Shown here one piece after another: positions 51,437 to 60,681 of a stretch of DNA of 64,000 nucleotides. Origin of the DNA: Methylophilaceae bacterium (GTDB taxonomy: Bacteria > Pseudomonadota > Gammaproteobacteria > Burkholderiales > Methylophilaceae); NCBI GenBank assembly GCA_027488395.1, contig JAIYBT010000010.1, positions 1 through 64,000 on the forward strand. Direction: 5' to 3'. Positions within the stretch are counted from its first letter, which is position 1, and each line of letters starts with the position of its first letter. Both the position numbers and the translations under genes were made by a program. Under the pieces are notes generated by a model that did no database searches, had not been told where the DNA came from, and worked only from the letters and a program-made list of their open reading frames with translations.

Positions 51437-52105
51437 TTAAAGCGTTTTTTTATAAGTCGAAATAATCATATCTACTGCCTGTTGAATATTCATCTCTGTG
51501 GTATCCACGAGCATGGCGTCAGGTAATTGTGTCAGTGGCGCTGTAGGGCGTTGTTGATCACGTAAATCGCGTTGTTGTAGATCCGCTAAAATCACCGCAT
51601 AGTCTGCGTGGTCACCCCGCGTAATCAGCTGTTGAAAGCGTCTTTGTGCGCGAGTTTCAACCGCAGCGGTTAAATATATTTTTAAGCCTGCTTCACGAAA
51701 AACCACGGAACCCATATCACGTCCATCGGCAACTAAACCGGGACTTTGTTTAAATTGTTGCTGGCAGTGCAATAATGCGGCCCGCACTTGTGGATGGATA
51801 GCAACCTCGGATGCACCTTTTCCCATATGTTCGCTTCTAATCTGATCGTTGATCAATGATTGATTTAAAAAAACATCATTACCAGCAAATTTAATATGCA
51901 TGTGTGATGCGATCAAGGCTAAGCGCTCGGCATCTGACCAAGCAACCTCTTGTAGCTGTGCAGCATAAGCAAGTAGTCGGTAAATCGCGCCAGAATCAAG
52001 ATAATGAAAGTCTAATGCGGCTGCTACTCGCTGCGCTACACTGCCTTTACCAGATGCGGATGGACCATCAATGGCAATCACAGGAATGTTGGGAGATATT
52101 GTCAT
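51437..52105 (-). CDS. cmk: Cytidylate kinase
   Basis: 222 residues. AIDGPSASGKGSVAQRVA is the P-loop, HYLDSGAIYRLLAYAA the CMP-binding start, VADGRDMGSVVF and RDHADYAV-like later parts fit Cmk. It phosphorylates CMP and dCMP. It is usually in the aroA-cmk-rpsA order, as here, except for a gene on the opposite strand between aroA and cmk. Confidence 0.96.
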   Translation of the reverse strand: MTISPNIPVIAIDGPSASGKGSVAQRVAAALDFHYLDSGAIYRLLAYAAQLQEVAWSDAERLALIASHMHIKFAGNDVFLNQSLINDQIRSEHMGKGASEVAIHPQVRAALLHCQQQFKQSPGLVADGRDMGSVVFREAGLKIYLTAAVETRAQRRFQQLITRGDHADYAVILADLQQRDLRDQQRPTAPLTQLPDAMLVDTTEMNIQQAVDMIISTYKKTL

Positions 52106-52207
52106 AAGTTTTACTTATCAATTGATTTAAAACAATGAATTGGATTTAAATGATTATGTTTTTTATCATGCACAGCATCATTAACGCCACCATCATTGGA
52201 GTACAAC

Positions 52208-52432
52208 ATGGTTAAAACACTTTCATTTGCAACGCTACATTTTTGTGTTGCTTTTACCATTGCTTATCTTTTCACTGGCAGTATCTTAGTAGGTGGGCTG
52301 ATGGCACTCATTGAGCCGGCTTGTAACACGGTGGTGTTTTACTTCCACGAACGTGCTTGGCACCGTCATCAGCATGCACATGCATCGACACCCAACGCAC
52401 GCGATGAGCATGAATGGGCGTATGCCGCTTAA
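52208..52432 (+). CDS. DUF2061 membrane protein
   Basis: 74 residues from the ATG at 52208, with GGAG seven bases upstream. Two membrane segments (LSFATLHFCVAFTIAYLFTG and SILVGGLMALIEPACNTVVFYF) and the HERAW ending with a His-rich tail are typical of DUF2061. Function is unknown; the family is common in Proteobacteria. It faces its neighbours, inserted between aroA and cmk and abutting the end of aroA. Confidence 0.85.
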   Translation: MVKTLSFATLHFCVAFTIAYLFTGSILVGGLMALIEPACNTVVFYFHERAWHRHQHAHASTPNARDEHEWAYAA

Positions 52433-53725
52433 CTAGCTGGCTACGTGCTGAAATACCTTGAAGTATTCAGGAAAGGTTTTTGCAACACATTTGGGATCAT
52501 TAATCTTGATCGGGATACCGCCTAAACTCAGTAATGAAAAACACATCGCCATGCGATGATCGTCATATGTGTCAATCACAGCGTTGGCAATCAATTGGGT
52601 TGGCGGTGTGATTTGTATAAAATCGGCGCCTTCAACCACGATGGCGCCCACTTTGCGTAGTTCGGTTGCCATGGCAGCAATGCGATCCGTTTCTTTGACC
52701 CGCCAACTCGCAATATTACGCAAGGTCGTTGTTCCCTGCGCAAACATGGCCATGACAGCCAAGGTCATGGCCGCATCTGGAATATGGTTACAATCTAAAT
52801 CAATCGCCTTCAATGGGCCTGTGCGTTGTGCTTGAATGTGATGCGTACCATACTGAATTTTTCCGCCCATCATTTCGGCAGCCGCTGCAAAGGCAATATC
52901 CCCTTGTATGCTTTGTTGACCAACCCCTTTAATCGTTAGATCGCCAGCCAAGATACCTGCCGCGATAAAATAAGAAGCACTGGAAGCATCACCCTCAACA
53001 TAGATTTCACTGGGTGTGACATAGTGACTGTGTGCAGGCAATTCAAAGGATTGCCATCCATTTTGTTTGACGGTAACGCCAAAACGCGCCATTAAATTGA
53101 GCGTAATGGCAATATACGGTTTTGAAATGAGTTCACCGATCACGTCAATACGCGTGGCTTGTCCTGTTAGCGGCAAAGCCATGAGTAGGGCAGTTAAAAA
53201 TTGGCTTGATACATCACCACGAATGCTTACCGATTGACTAACGCTTAAATGGGGAGGCGAAATATGCAGGGGAGGGTAGCCCGCTTGTCCTGTGTATTGA
53301 ATTTTTGCACCTATTTGTTGCAATGCAGTGACTAAATCGCCAATCGGTCGTTCATGCATGCGTGCAACCCCATGCAATTGGTACTCTCCACCCGAGAATG
53401 CAAGCGCAGCTGTGAGCGGTCTGAAGGCAGTGCCCGCATTGCCAAGAAACAAACTCGCTTGTTTTTGAGGAAACTGGCCAGCACAGCCACGGACGCGCCA
53501 TGCGTGGTTTCCTAAATCCTCAATAGATACGCCTAGAGTCTCTAAGGCTTCGAGCATGCGCGCAGTATCGTCAGATGTTAACAAATCGCGAATCACCGTA
53601 TCGCCCTGTGCGAGCGCGGCTAATAGCAGGGTGCGATTGGAGATACTTTTTGAGCCTGGCAGAGTGATTTCACCTTTTGCTTGGTGATAGGCAGGTAAAT
53701 GCAGTTGTTCCATGATTGGCGTCAT
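52433..53725 (-). CDS. aroA: 3-phosphoshikimate 1-carboxyvinyltransferase (EPSP synthase)
   Basis: 430 residues. [37 protein letters not shown], and [13 protein letters not shown] are the diagnostic substrate motifs. It catalyses the sixth shikimate step to chorismate. The ATG at 53725 overlaps the tyrA stop as ATGA, so the two genes are coupled; a second in-frame ATG four codons on is an alternative. Length is normal. Confidence 0.96.
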   Translation of the reverse strand: MTPIMEQLHLPAYHQAKGEITLPGSKSISNRTLLLAALAQGDTVIRDLLTSDDTARMLEALETLGVSIEDLGNHAWRVRGCAGQFPQKQASLFLGNAGTAFRPLTAALAFSGGEYQLHGVARMHERPIGDLVTALQQIGAKIQYTGQAGYPPLHISPPHLSVSQSVSIRGDVSSQFLTALLMALPLTGQATRIDVIGELISKPYIAITLNLMARFGVTVKQNGWQSFELPAHSHYVTPSEIYVEGDASSASYFIAAGILAGDLTIKGVGQQSIQGDIAFAAAAEMMGGKIQYGTHHIQAQRTGPLKAIDLDCNHIPDAAMTLAVMAMFAQGTTTLRNIASWRVKETDRIAAMATELRKVGAIVVEGADFIQITPPTQLIANAVIDTYDDHRMAMCFSLLSLGGIPIKINDPKCVAKTFPEYFKVFQHVAS

Positions 53726-54591
53726 TCAGATTTTGTTTTTGCCCAGTCTGTGCGGGCTAGACTGGCATGTTTAAACAATTGGTAAAGACCTTCAGCATCA
53801 GACAATTTGAGTAAATCACTGAGTGTCATGATCGCTTGTTGATAACTATCTAACTCCTCTAGCAGCGCGGCTTGGTTTGCGAGCGCGATATCTCGCCACA
53901 TCTCTGGATGGCTTCCAGCGATGCGCGTAAAGTCACGAAATCCACTGGCTGCGAATTTAAATAAGAGATCAGCATTTGGCCGTTTGGATAAATTATCCAC
54001 TAATGCAAACGCCAATAAATGTGGCAAATGACTCACAGCTGCAAAAATACGGTCATGCGTTTGTGCGGACATACAAGAGATAAGTCCCCCACAGGCTTGC
54101 CATAATGCTGTCACTGTTTGGATCGCACTATGCGATGTATGATCTTCAGGGGTTAATATGATATTTTTACCCACATATAACTCAGCAAAAGCCGCCTCAG
54201 GACCACTTTTCTCAGCGCCAGCGATCGGATGTCCGCCAACAAACTGAGACTTAAACGCCCCTAAAATCGCATCGGCATCCGCCATCACATCACTTTTAGT
54301 GCTACCTGCATCTGTAATCACTGTATGCTCGGTAAGATAAGGCTTGATCGATTTCAAAACAGACTGCGTTTGCGCTACTGGTGTTGCAATTAACACTAGG
54401 TCTGTATCTTTTATTGCGCTGGCAATATCAGTTTCCACTTGGTCAATCAACCCGAGTGCTAGCGCTTGATCAAGACTTGTTTGATGCCTTCCAACGCCAA
54501 CAATGAACGGTGGATGAGCCGTTTGCTTCAATGCAGATGCAACTGAACCCCCGATTAACCCAACCCCAAAAATTACAATTTTATTTAACAT
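53722..54591 (-). CDS. tyrA: Prephenate dehydrogenase
   Basis: 289 residues from the ATG at 54591 ([22 protein letters not shown]), the NAD-binding Gly motif; upstream codons to 54636 are not conserved-looking. [25 protein letters not shown] and [12 protein letters not shown]-like HLPH ([15 protein letters not shown]) are typical for TyrA. It makes 4-hydroxyphenylpyruvate for tyrosine synthesis, and it starts the tyrA-aroA unit. Confidence 0.95.
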   Translation of the reverse strand: MLNKIVIFGVGLIGGSVASALKQTAHPPFIVGVGRHQTSLDQALALGLIDQVETDIASAIKDTDLVLIATPVAQTQSVLKSIKPYLTEHTVITDAGSTKSDVMADADAILGAFKSQFVGGHPIAGAEKSGPEAAFAELYVGKNIILTPEDHTSHSAIQTVTALWQACGGLISCMSAQTHDRIFAAVSHLPHLLAFALVDNLSKRPNADLLFKFAASGFRDFTRIAGSHPEMWRDIALANQAALLEELDSYQQAIMTLSDLLKLSDAEGLYQLFKHASLARTDWAKTKSE

Positions 54592-54657
54592 ACAGACTAA
54601 ATCATTTAATTTTGATGATTGTAACATGGCTGGCATCAGGCTTTAGCCAAGCTTATC

Positions 54658-54686
54658 TTGGTTGCATTAGGGATAGTGCGTATAAT
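54658..54686 (+). promoter_or_regulatory. tmRNA promoter
   Basis: TTGGTT (54658-54663) and a perfect TATAAT (54681-54686) lie 17 bases apart, and transcription should start a few bases before the mature 5' end at 54700. Confidence 0.75.
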
Positions 54687-54699
54687 AAAAAGTTGCTTT

Positions 54700-55066
54700 G
54701 GGGCTGACCAGGTTTCGACGTGGGTTGCAAAGCAGTGCAGGGCATACCGAGGATTCAGGTTCCCTCGTTAATCCATCTGAACAAAGTATAGTCGCAAACG
54801 ACGAAACTTACGCTTTAGCCGCTTAATCCCGGCTGAACGCTGCACCGAAGAGCCTCTCGGTCGGGCTGGGAAACCAGCAGCAGCGTCATAAAGAGAGGAT
54901 CGCGCTGTATTGGGTTACTTAATACGGTGTTAAATCCAAGGTAACTCGCTAGCCACCTGCTTGCTCGTTGGTGGATGTCTAGTTAAACATAAACAACACA
55001 GCTAAGTATGTAGAACTGTCTGTGGCGGGCTTGCGGACGGGGGTTCGATTCCCCCCAGCTCCACCA
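54700..55066 (+). ncRNA. ssrA: Transfer-messenger RNA
   Basis: The 5' end GGGGCTGACC pairs with the 3' CAGCTCC before the encoded ACCA. The 3' T arm GGGGGTTCGATTCCCCC is tRNA-like. The tag reading frame is at 54794-54826 and encodes ANDETYALAA followed by TAA. tmRNA rescues stalled ribosomes and marks products for proteolysis. The tag fits betaproteobacteria. ssrA is a common phage attachment site, but no repeat of its 3' end or integrase is seen here. Confidence 0.97.
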
Positions 55067-55101
55067 TTAACCCCAATCAAGAAGTAGCAAAACACCTCAC
55101 A

Positions 55102-55126
55102 AACCCGCGTAAATGCGGGTTTTTTC
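55102..55126 (+). terminator. tmRNA terminator
   Basis: AACCCGC (55102-55108) pairs with GCGGGTT (55115-55121), then T to 55125. Confidence 0.8.
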
Positions 55127-55360
55127 TTGTCAATTTGATGATAAATAAATCCCTAGAAAATAATCAGCTATGTACATGATGCTGAATTTTTTATTTACGT
55201 GCATGTTCTCTAAAGCCATTTTAAAAAATATTTGTATTTGTTGTTTTTGTTACATTTTGTAACATCTGAATGAAATTATTGTAATAATATATTTACAAAA
55301 TGTAATTTAATGTTAACATTTGCTTTCAATTTACCGTATTGAATGAGGGATTCATTGGGT

Positions 55361-55756
55361 ATGAAAGAAAGTCTGGATGTTAAAAAAGCGTTGAGTCAAA
55401 GTCTAATAAGTTGGTATCTCACCGTTGGTTCAACTTATTGTAATTTGTCAAAAAACAAAGCGATTCATATCGCAGGTGTAAATCAATTAACGTTCAAAAG
55501 TTGGTTACTCGGTAAACGATCAGCGCCCGCAATAATTATTGAACGCATAAAATTAGGCGCGTTTGGATATGCAATTTCACCAAGATGTTTAAGTAATCGT
55601 GAAAAATGTTACCAAGCTAATTTGCTTAGCAATGCCAAAGCTGCGCTGATTAAACAGCACTTTGACTTCAAGATTGAGGTACTTCGAAATTCGAATGTTT
55701 TGGCTAAAAGAAAAATATTCAAAAAGCTTAAACGATTGAATAAGTTTAAATTTTGA
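55361..55756 (+). CDS. AT-rich orphan ORF, basic protein of unknown function
   Basis: 131 residues from the ATG at 55361; an ATG at 55343 is also open, and neither has a strong ribosome site. The product is very basic (KRKIFKKLKRLNKFKF at the end), with a possible helix-turn-helix-like stretch (KNKAIHIAGVNQLTFKSWLLGKRSAPA). The gene and its surroundings (55140-55990) are AT-richer than the other host genes, which suggests acquisition. It follows ssrA, a favoured insertion point. The 230 bases after it hold no gene that I can support. Confidence 0.4.
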   Translation: MKESLDVKKALSQSLISWYLTVGSTYCNLSKNKAIHIAGVNQLTFKSWLLGKRSAPAIIIERIKLGAFGYAISPRCLSNREKCYQANLLSNAKAALIKQHFDFKIEVLRNSNVLAKRKIFKKLKRLNKFKF

Positions 55757-55989
55757 TATGAAATTTGTGTAGATTTTTAATACTTCTGAATTTTCTTTTT
55801 TTGATAGTTCTTTGTTAATAAATTTTTTTGAAATTTATAAATTTCATCATCATTAATAATAGTTATGAACTTCATATCTGAAAACACAGTTATTTTTTAC
55901 CATTCGTATAATGTATATTATGTTAAATTAAAGTTTAACAATAAACCCTCACTACGGTAGCAAGGGTTTATTGAGTCACTCAATGATGA

Positions 55990-56886
55990 TTAAGCTTTAG
56001 ATTTTTTTCTAGCAATTCCAGCGATTAAACCTAAACCAACCATAAATAAAGCATATGATTCTGGTTCTGGTACAGCAGCTACACCTGTCAGGCCATTAAA
56101 TGAACCATTTAATGTCAGTAATTTTGTAGCAACACCGCTTTGCAAATTAATACTAAACAACTGCGAGTCAACAGAGCCGTCATCTAATTTAAAAATGCCG
56201 TATGCATTGGTGTTGCCCAAAATATCAAAGCCATTGGCAGACAAAATGTCAATTCCTAAGCCACCTCTTGTAGTCAGTACGCTTGTCGGGTTATTAAACA
56301 TCGATGGAGCAAACTTTAACTCGTCAGACGAGGAATCAATGTAATACAAGCCAGTTGACGTTGGGCTTTTGCCTGGTACTGAATTGATGTAAGAAACAGC
56401 TGAAAAACCTGTTTCAACACTTGTTTGAGTAACTACGGCACCGGTATCAACGTTTACTGCAAAGTTTTCGCCTGTGGTGGCAACAACGCGTAAAGAAGCT
56501 GGCTTAGTCTGTAGATTTGTGATGTTGAAATCAGCAGCAGGATTAAAATCTATGCCGATTGCTTGTTGCGGAAGACTTGATGCCAACGTTCTTTCAAAAT
56601 CAACTTTTACAGAATTGTTTTTGACATCAAAGGTATATAAATTATTTAATGATGACAAACCATAGATTTTGTTGTCAGACGGTCTGAGATCAATACCAAC
56701 CAGGCGTTCGTTTGCAGCAAATAAATTTTGTTTGATATCAATATATTTAATGTTACTCAGATTTAATGTATCAATCACTGCTACCTGATTGGTGTTAAAG
56801 GCAAACAAAGTATCCGCTTGCGCACTCATCGCTGAAATCATTGAAATGGCACCTAGTACTGCTTTTCCTAATAAGCTAACTTTCAT
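55990..56886 (-). CDS. PEP-CTERM protein with DUF4394-like domain
   Basis: 298 residues. A signal peptide (about 1-24, ending SAQA) precedes a repetitive beta-propeller-like domain (TLFAFNTNQVAVIDTLNLSNIKYIDI, ERLVGIDLRPSDNKIYGLSS, LYTFDVKNNSVKVDF, QAIGIDFNPAADFN) that matches DUF4394. The C-terminus has VPEP, a hydrophobic segment and RKKSKA, the exosortase sorting signal. It is a surface or matrix protein of unknown role and shows that the host has an exosortase, relevant to the phage PEP-CTERM protein. Confidence 0.85.
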   Translation of the reverse strand: MKVSLLGKAVLGAISMISAMSAQADTLFAFNTNQVAVIDTLNLSNIKYIDIKQNLFAANERLVGIDLRPSDNKIYGLSSLNNLYTFDVKNNSVKVDFERTLASSLPQQAIGIDFNPAADFNITNLQTKPASLRVVATTGENFAVNVDTGAVVTQTSVETGFSAVSYINSVPGKSPTSTGLYYIDSSSDELKFAPSMFNNPTSVLTTRGGLGIDILSANGFDILGNTNAYGIFKLDDGSVDSQLFSINLQSGVATKLLTLNGSFNGLTGVAAVPEPESYALFMVGLGLIAGIARKKSKA

Positions 56887-57059
56887 TTTTATCCTCTTGC
56901 AAGATTGTTATATAAACAGGGAGGGTAATCCCCACTTTTAAAACGTCGCAGCTTAAATTGATTGTTTTAGGATCGCTAAAAAAACAATTTAAATCACCAC
57001 TTTTGATATACGTGCAAGAGAATAAACTAGATGCAATAATACAAAGCCTTAATTTAACT

Positions 57060-58838
57060 TTACTTCAATGAAGGATTAGGTAATGCAAACGTCAGAATCG
57101 CGTCTCCCTGTTTAAAGCCAAATAGCGAGTTACCACCACTTACTACGCTGATATATTGTTTTCCTAGATATTCAAAAGTAATGGGGGGGGCATTCACACC
57201 AAATTCTGATTGATATTGCCACAGTATTTTTCCCGAATTACTATCATAAGCTTTAAACGCCCCATTCCCCTCCCCGCAAAATAACAAACCACCTGCTGTC
57301 GACAACACGCCCCCGATTAAGGGCTGATCGGTTTTTTGTTGCCAAGCGATTTTGCCATTCGATAGATCAATCGCACTAAGTAAACCCCAGCGTGGATCCT
57401 CTGTTGGTTCGCTTGCTGCATAACTTAATTTTGCATTACCGGGTTGATCATGCAAGGTGTATTTAATCGGACTATGTATCGCAGCTATGTACACGCGTTG
57501 CTGCTGTTCATCTAGACTCACAGGTGACCAATTAGCACCGCCTAAAATACCTGGATAAATAACCGTGCCCTCAGGTGTCGCTTTTTTGAATAAGTTTTTT
57601 TGCGGTACAAAGGCCTCTGATTTGGCTAAAAATTGTCCAGTGGCTCGGTCATGAATGTAAAACCATCCTGTTTTGCTGGCTTGACCTACTGCAGCAATGG
57701 ATTTTCCTTGGTGTTTATAATTAAATAACACGGGCGGACTGGCTAAATCGTAGCCCCATAAGTCATGCGGTACTTGTTGATAGTGCCATTTATATTGACC
57801 CGTTTCGGTATCCAATGCGACCAACGAAACGGTATATAAGTTATCACCCGGACGTGAAATATCGTTCATTTGTGGCGATGGATTTCCCGTACCAAAATAA
57901 AGTGTATTGGTGTTTGGATCAATCGATGGCGTACTCCATGCCGAACCACCGCCAAATCTTGCAGCATCTGGATATGCGGTCATGCTTGCTTGTTCATGTT
58001 GAATATCACGATCGAACTGATTGCCATCCGCTGTTTGAAGCGTAAATTTTCCCTCCCATCCTTTTGCCGGGATGGTATCAAACTGCCACACTGGATGGCC
58101 ATCATTGACATCAAATGCGGCTAAAAAGCCAGGGCGGCCATAGCGACCGGTAACACCAATTACTGCACCTAGCGGCGCATCACTGGTTGGATTATCAATG
58201 TGTAGGCCATACCCTACCCCAGTGATGCCTACAATCACTTTATTGCGATACACCACGGGGGACATGGCAATCCCCACACCTGTACCTCCAGTGATTTTAC
58301 GGGTCTTATTGGGATCTTGATTATTTAACTCGGTTTGTTGCTCGGTTTTCACCAGTTGCGTAGCCACATCAATATCCCACAACTTTCGACCCGATGTTGC
58401 ATCGAGCGCAATCAGTCGGGCATCGACGGTACCAATAAATACTTTACCATTTGCCACTGCTACGCCGCGGTTAGCCGGGCCGCAGCACATTGGCCACTCC
58501 TGACGGCGATCATGTTCATAGCGCCATATGGGTTTACCAGTCACTGCATTCAAAGCGAGCACATGATTAAACGGTAAACTCAAATACATGATGCCATTGA
58601 CCACGATAGGCGTTGCTTGAAAGGTCGCTTTTACACCAGTATTGATTTGCCAAGCTGGGGTGAGCGTGTTGACGTTGGCGGTGTTGATTTGTGTCAACGC
58701 CGAGAAGCGCTGACCTGTCAGGCTCAAGCCATAATGAGGCCAATCGGTTTGATGGGTTGCAACAGGCTTTGTGGCTTGCGCACATCCCACTAAACAACTA
58801 ATGAACAAACTTATAGACAACATTTGATATAAACGCAT
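57060..58838 (-). CDS. PQQ-dependent dehydrogenase-like lipoprotein
   Basis: 592 residues. Lipoprotein signal with LVGC at about 16-19. Beta-propeller W-motifs such as ALNAVTGKPIWRY and ALDTETGQYKWHYQQVPHDLWGYD, and the vicinal Cys118-Cys119 (WPMCCG) that stack under PQQ in quinoprotein alcohol dehydrogenases. An Asn in FGTGNPSP and an Asp in RPGDN fit the metal and catalytic positions. However, the position of the usual acidic metal ligand (GAEFGVRG-type motif) reads GRYGRPG, with Arg232. No cytochrome domain or partner is next to it. Substrate unknown; activity may be altered. It diverges from the lipid cluster. Confidence 0.8.
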   Translation of the reverse strand: MRLYQMLSISLFISCLVGCAQATKPVATHQTDWPHYGLSLTGQRFSALTQINTANVNTLTPAWQINTGVKATFQATPIVVNGIMYLSLPFNHVLALNAVTGKPIWRYEHDRRQEWPMCCGPANRGVAVANGKVFIGTVDARLIALDATSGRKLWDIDVATQLVKTEQQTELNNQDPNKTRKITGGTGVGIAMSPVVYRNKVIVGITGVGYGLHIDNPTSDAPLGAVIGVTGRYGRPGFLAAFDVNDGHPVWQFDTIPAKGWEGKFTLQTADGNQFDRDIQHEQASMTAYPDAARFGGGSAWSTPSIDPNTNTLYFGTGNPSPQMNDISRPGDNLYTVSLVALDTETGQYKWHYQQVPHDLWGYDLASPPVLFNYKHQGKSIAAVGQASKTGWFYIHDRATGQFLAKSEAFVPQKNLFKKATPEGTVIYPGILGGANWSPVSLDEQQQRVYIAAIHSPIKYTLHDQPGNAKLSYAASEPTEDPRWGLLSAIDLSNGKIAWQQKTDQPLIGGVLSTAGGLLFCGEGNGAFKAYDSNSGKILWQYQSEFGVNAPPITFEYLGKQYISVVSGGNSLFGFKQGDAILTFALPNPSLK

Positions 58839-58864
58839 CGCTTCACTCTTTAAACATTTTTAAT

Positions 58865-58886
58865 AGGTATACAGATGAGTATACCT
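58865..58886. promoter_or_regulatory. Perfect palindrome in the divergent intergenic region
   Basis: AGGTATAC-N6-GTATACCT is a perfect 8-bp inverted repeat, 27 bases upstream of the PQQ dehydrogenase gene and 169 upstream of the CFA-like gene. It looks like an operator for a dimeric regulator. The two half-sites each contain GTATAC. The remaining 58887-59054 shows no clear sigma-70 promoter. Confidence 0.5.
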
Positions 58887-59054
58887 TTAAAAAGTTTATT
58901 TCTGATCGCTTCACATAAAAATCAAAAAACGCATCTACTTTGATTTCACGAACGTATAACCAAAGTCGCTACCAAAATAATTTATCAATGGAAACTAATC
59001 GCATCTTGGATTGACATACAATGCGTTTAAATACAACACCTCACACAACAACCT

Positions 59055-60119
59055 ATGAACGCTTCGTTTTCCCCAACTACCATTGCCTTATCGCTTGCTG
59101 AACAAGGGTACTTACCCGATGCACTCATTAGAAAAGGCATTCGAGATTTATCCAAAACACGTTTAGATGAAATCGCAGATCAAGATTGTGAACGTGCACA
59201 AAGTGCGTTGATTCGTTTTGTGCAACAAATGAAAGTATCGCCGATTGCACCCTTACCTGAAAAAGCCAACGAACAGCATTACGAAGTACCCGCTGATTTT
59301 TTTCAATACTGTTTGGGCGAGCATCGTAAATACAGCAGTTGTTTCTGGTTACCTGAGACCAAGACCTTAGATGAAGCGGAAGCATTGGCGTTGGCGCAAA
59401 CCTGTTTGCATGCCAAGCTTGCCGATGGACAGGCTATTTTAGAGCTCGGCTGTGGCTGGGGTTCGTTAACGCTATGGATGGCGAGCCACTATCCGAATGC
59501 AAACATCACGGGTGTTTCTAATTCCGCATCACAACGTGCGCACATTTTGTCACAAGCTGCAGCCCGAGGTTTAACTAATATCAATATTTTAACCGCAGAC
59601 ATGAATACGTTTGAACTGGATGCACAGTTTGATCGTGTTGTCTCGGTAGAAATGTTTGAACATATGCGTAACTATCAAGTGTTGTATCAAAAAGTAGCAA
59701 ATTGGTTAAAACCAGAAGGCTATTTTTTTAAGCATATTTTTGTACATCGTTATGCCGCTTACGCATTTGATGTAAAGGCAGAAGATGACTGGATGAGCCA
59801 ATACTTTTTTAGCGGTGGCATGATGCCCAGCGACGATCTACCACTGTACTTTCAAGACCATTTAAGGATTGTTGATAAATGGCGTTGGGACGGCACCCAT
59901 TATGAAAAAACTGCGAATGCTTGGTTAGCCAATATGGATCAACATCAAACCGAAATCACTCCGATTTTGGAACGCACTTACGGCAAAGAAAATGCGGCTA
60001 TTTGGCGTCAACGTTGGCGTATTTTTTATATGGCTTGTGCTGAATTGTTTGGTTATCAACATGGTCAATCATGGTGGGTGAGTCATTATTTGTTTCAAAA
60101 AGCACCTTCTTCTGTTTGA
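59055..60119 (+). CDS. Cyclopropane-fatty-acid synthase-like methyltransferase
   Basis: 354 residues. HYEVPADFFQYCLGEHRKYSSCFW, the SAM motif ILELGCGWGSLTLWMA (about 130-145), GVSNSASQR and SVEMFEHMRNY are the CFA-family motifs. The N-terminal domain is shorter than in E. coli Cfa (382 residues). Members of this group in stress clusters with DUF2878, DUF1295, lipocalin and desaturase genes act on unsaturated phospholipid acyl chains, possibly making methylated or furan fatty acids rather than cyclopropanes. First gene of the rightward cluster. Confidence 0.85.
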   Translation: MNASFSPTTIALSLAEQGYLPDALIRKGIRDLSKTRLDEIADQDCERAQSALIRFVQQMKVSPIAPLPEKANEQHYEVPADFFQYCLGEHRKYSSCFWLPETKTLDEAEALALAQTCLHAKLADGQAILELGCGWGSLTLWMASHYPNANITGVSNSASQRAHILSQAAARGLTNINILTADMNTFELDAQFDRVVSVEMFEHMRNYQVLYQKVANWLKPEGYFFKHIFVHRYAAYAFDVKAEDDWMSQYFFSGGMMPSDDLPLYFQDHLRIVDKWRWDGTHYEKTANAWLANMDQHQTEITPILERTYGKENAAIWRQRWRIFYMACAELFGYQHGQSWWVSHYLFQKAPSSV

Positions 60120-60134
60120 AAAAGTATCTAAACC

Positions 60135-60662
60135 ATGTTTTCAAAAACCACGGTAATATTAAATGTCATTAGCTTTGAACTGTTATGGTGGGCCAGTGTA
60201 ACCTCCGCTGAACTCTACATCACGCCATGGATATCACTCTTGGTGTTGGCGTTTGTGTTAGCGCATTTGCACACGGTTGAAGGATGGCATCAACGCTGGC
60301 CATTATTCGCCACTGCGTTGATTGGGTGTTTATTTGATCAGCTTGGGTACAGCTTGGGTTGGGTCAGTTTTAATTACCACCATCAATGGCAAATGCTGAT
60401 ACCGTTATGGATGATTGGTTTATGGTTAGCGTTTGCTTGTACACTCAATGTAAGTATGGCTTGGTTGAGTAATAAACTGTGGCTTGCTGCGGTGTTAGGC
60501 GCAATATTTGGGCCAATATCGTACGTGATTGCCAATCGACTTAGCGTAGTCAATTTTCCTTACCAATCCCTAAGTATGCTTTGGATTGGGGTGGAATGGG
60601 CGATCTTAATGCCTTTGTTGCTGTATATTCGTAGTTCCTATAATCGACGGCATATTCATTAA
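60135..60662 (+). CDS. DUF2878 membrane protein
   Basis: 175 residues, with five to six hydrophobic segments (ILNVISFELLWWASVTSAELYIT, WISLLVLAFVLAHL, MLIPLWMIGLWLAFACTLN, LWLAAVLGAIFGPISYVIA, VEWAILMPLLLYIR). The pattern and the location 16 bases after a CFA-like gene match DUF2878 proteins of oxidative-stress lipid clusters. Function unknown. Confidence 0.8.
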   Translation: MFSKTTVILNVISFELLWWASVTSAELYITPWISLLVLAFVLAHLHTVEGWHQRWPLFATALIGCLFDQLGYSLGWVSFNYHHQWQMLIPLWMIGLWLAFACTLNVSMAWLSNKLWLAAVLGAIFGPISYVIANRLSVVNFPYQSLSMLWIGVEWAILMPLLLYIRSSYNRRHIH

Positions 60663-60681
60663 ATCAGGAGGCTTATCGTCG

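Noticed and set aside
54700-55066. tmRNA gene as the attachment site of this prophage
   Set aside because: ssrA is complete and 8 kb away from the last phage gene; the junction shows tRNA-Ser sequence instead.
55936-55975. Stem AAACCCT...AGGGTTT as terminator of the DUF4394 gene
   Set aside because: The stem is present but the loop is long and no clear U tract follows on the minus strand, so I do not annotate it.
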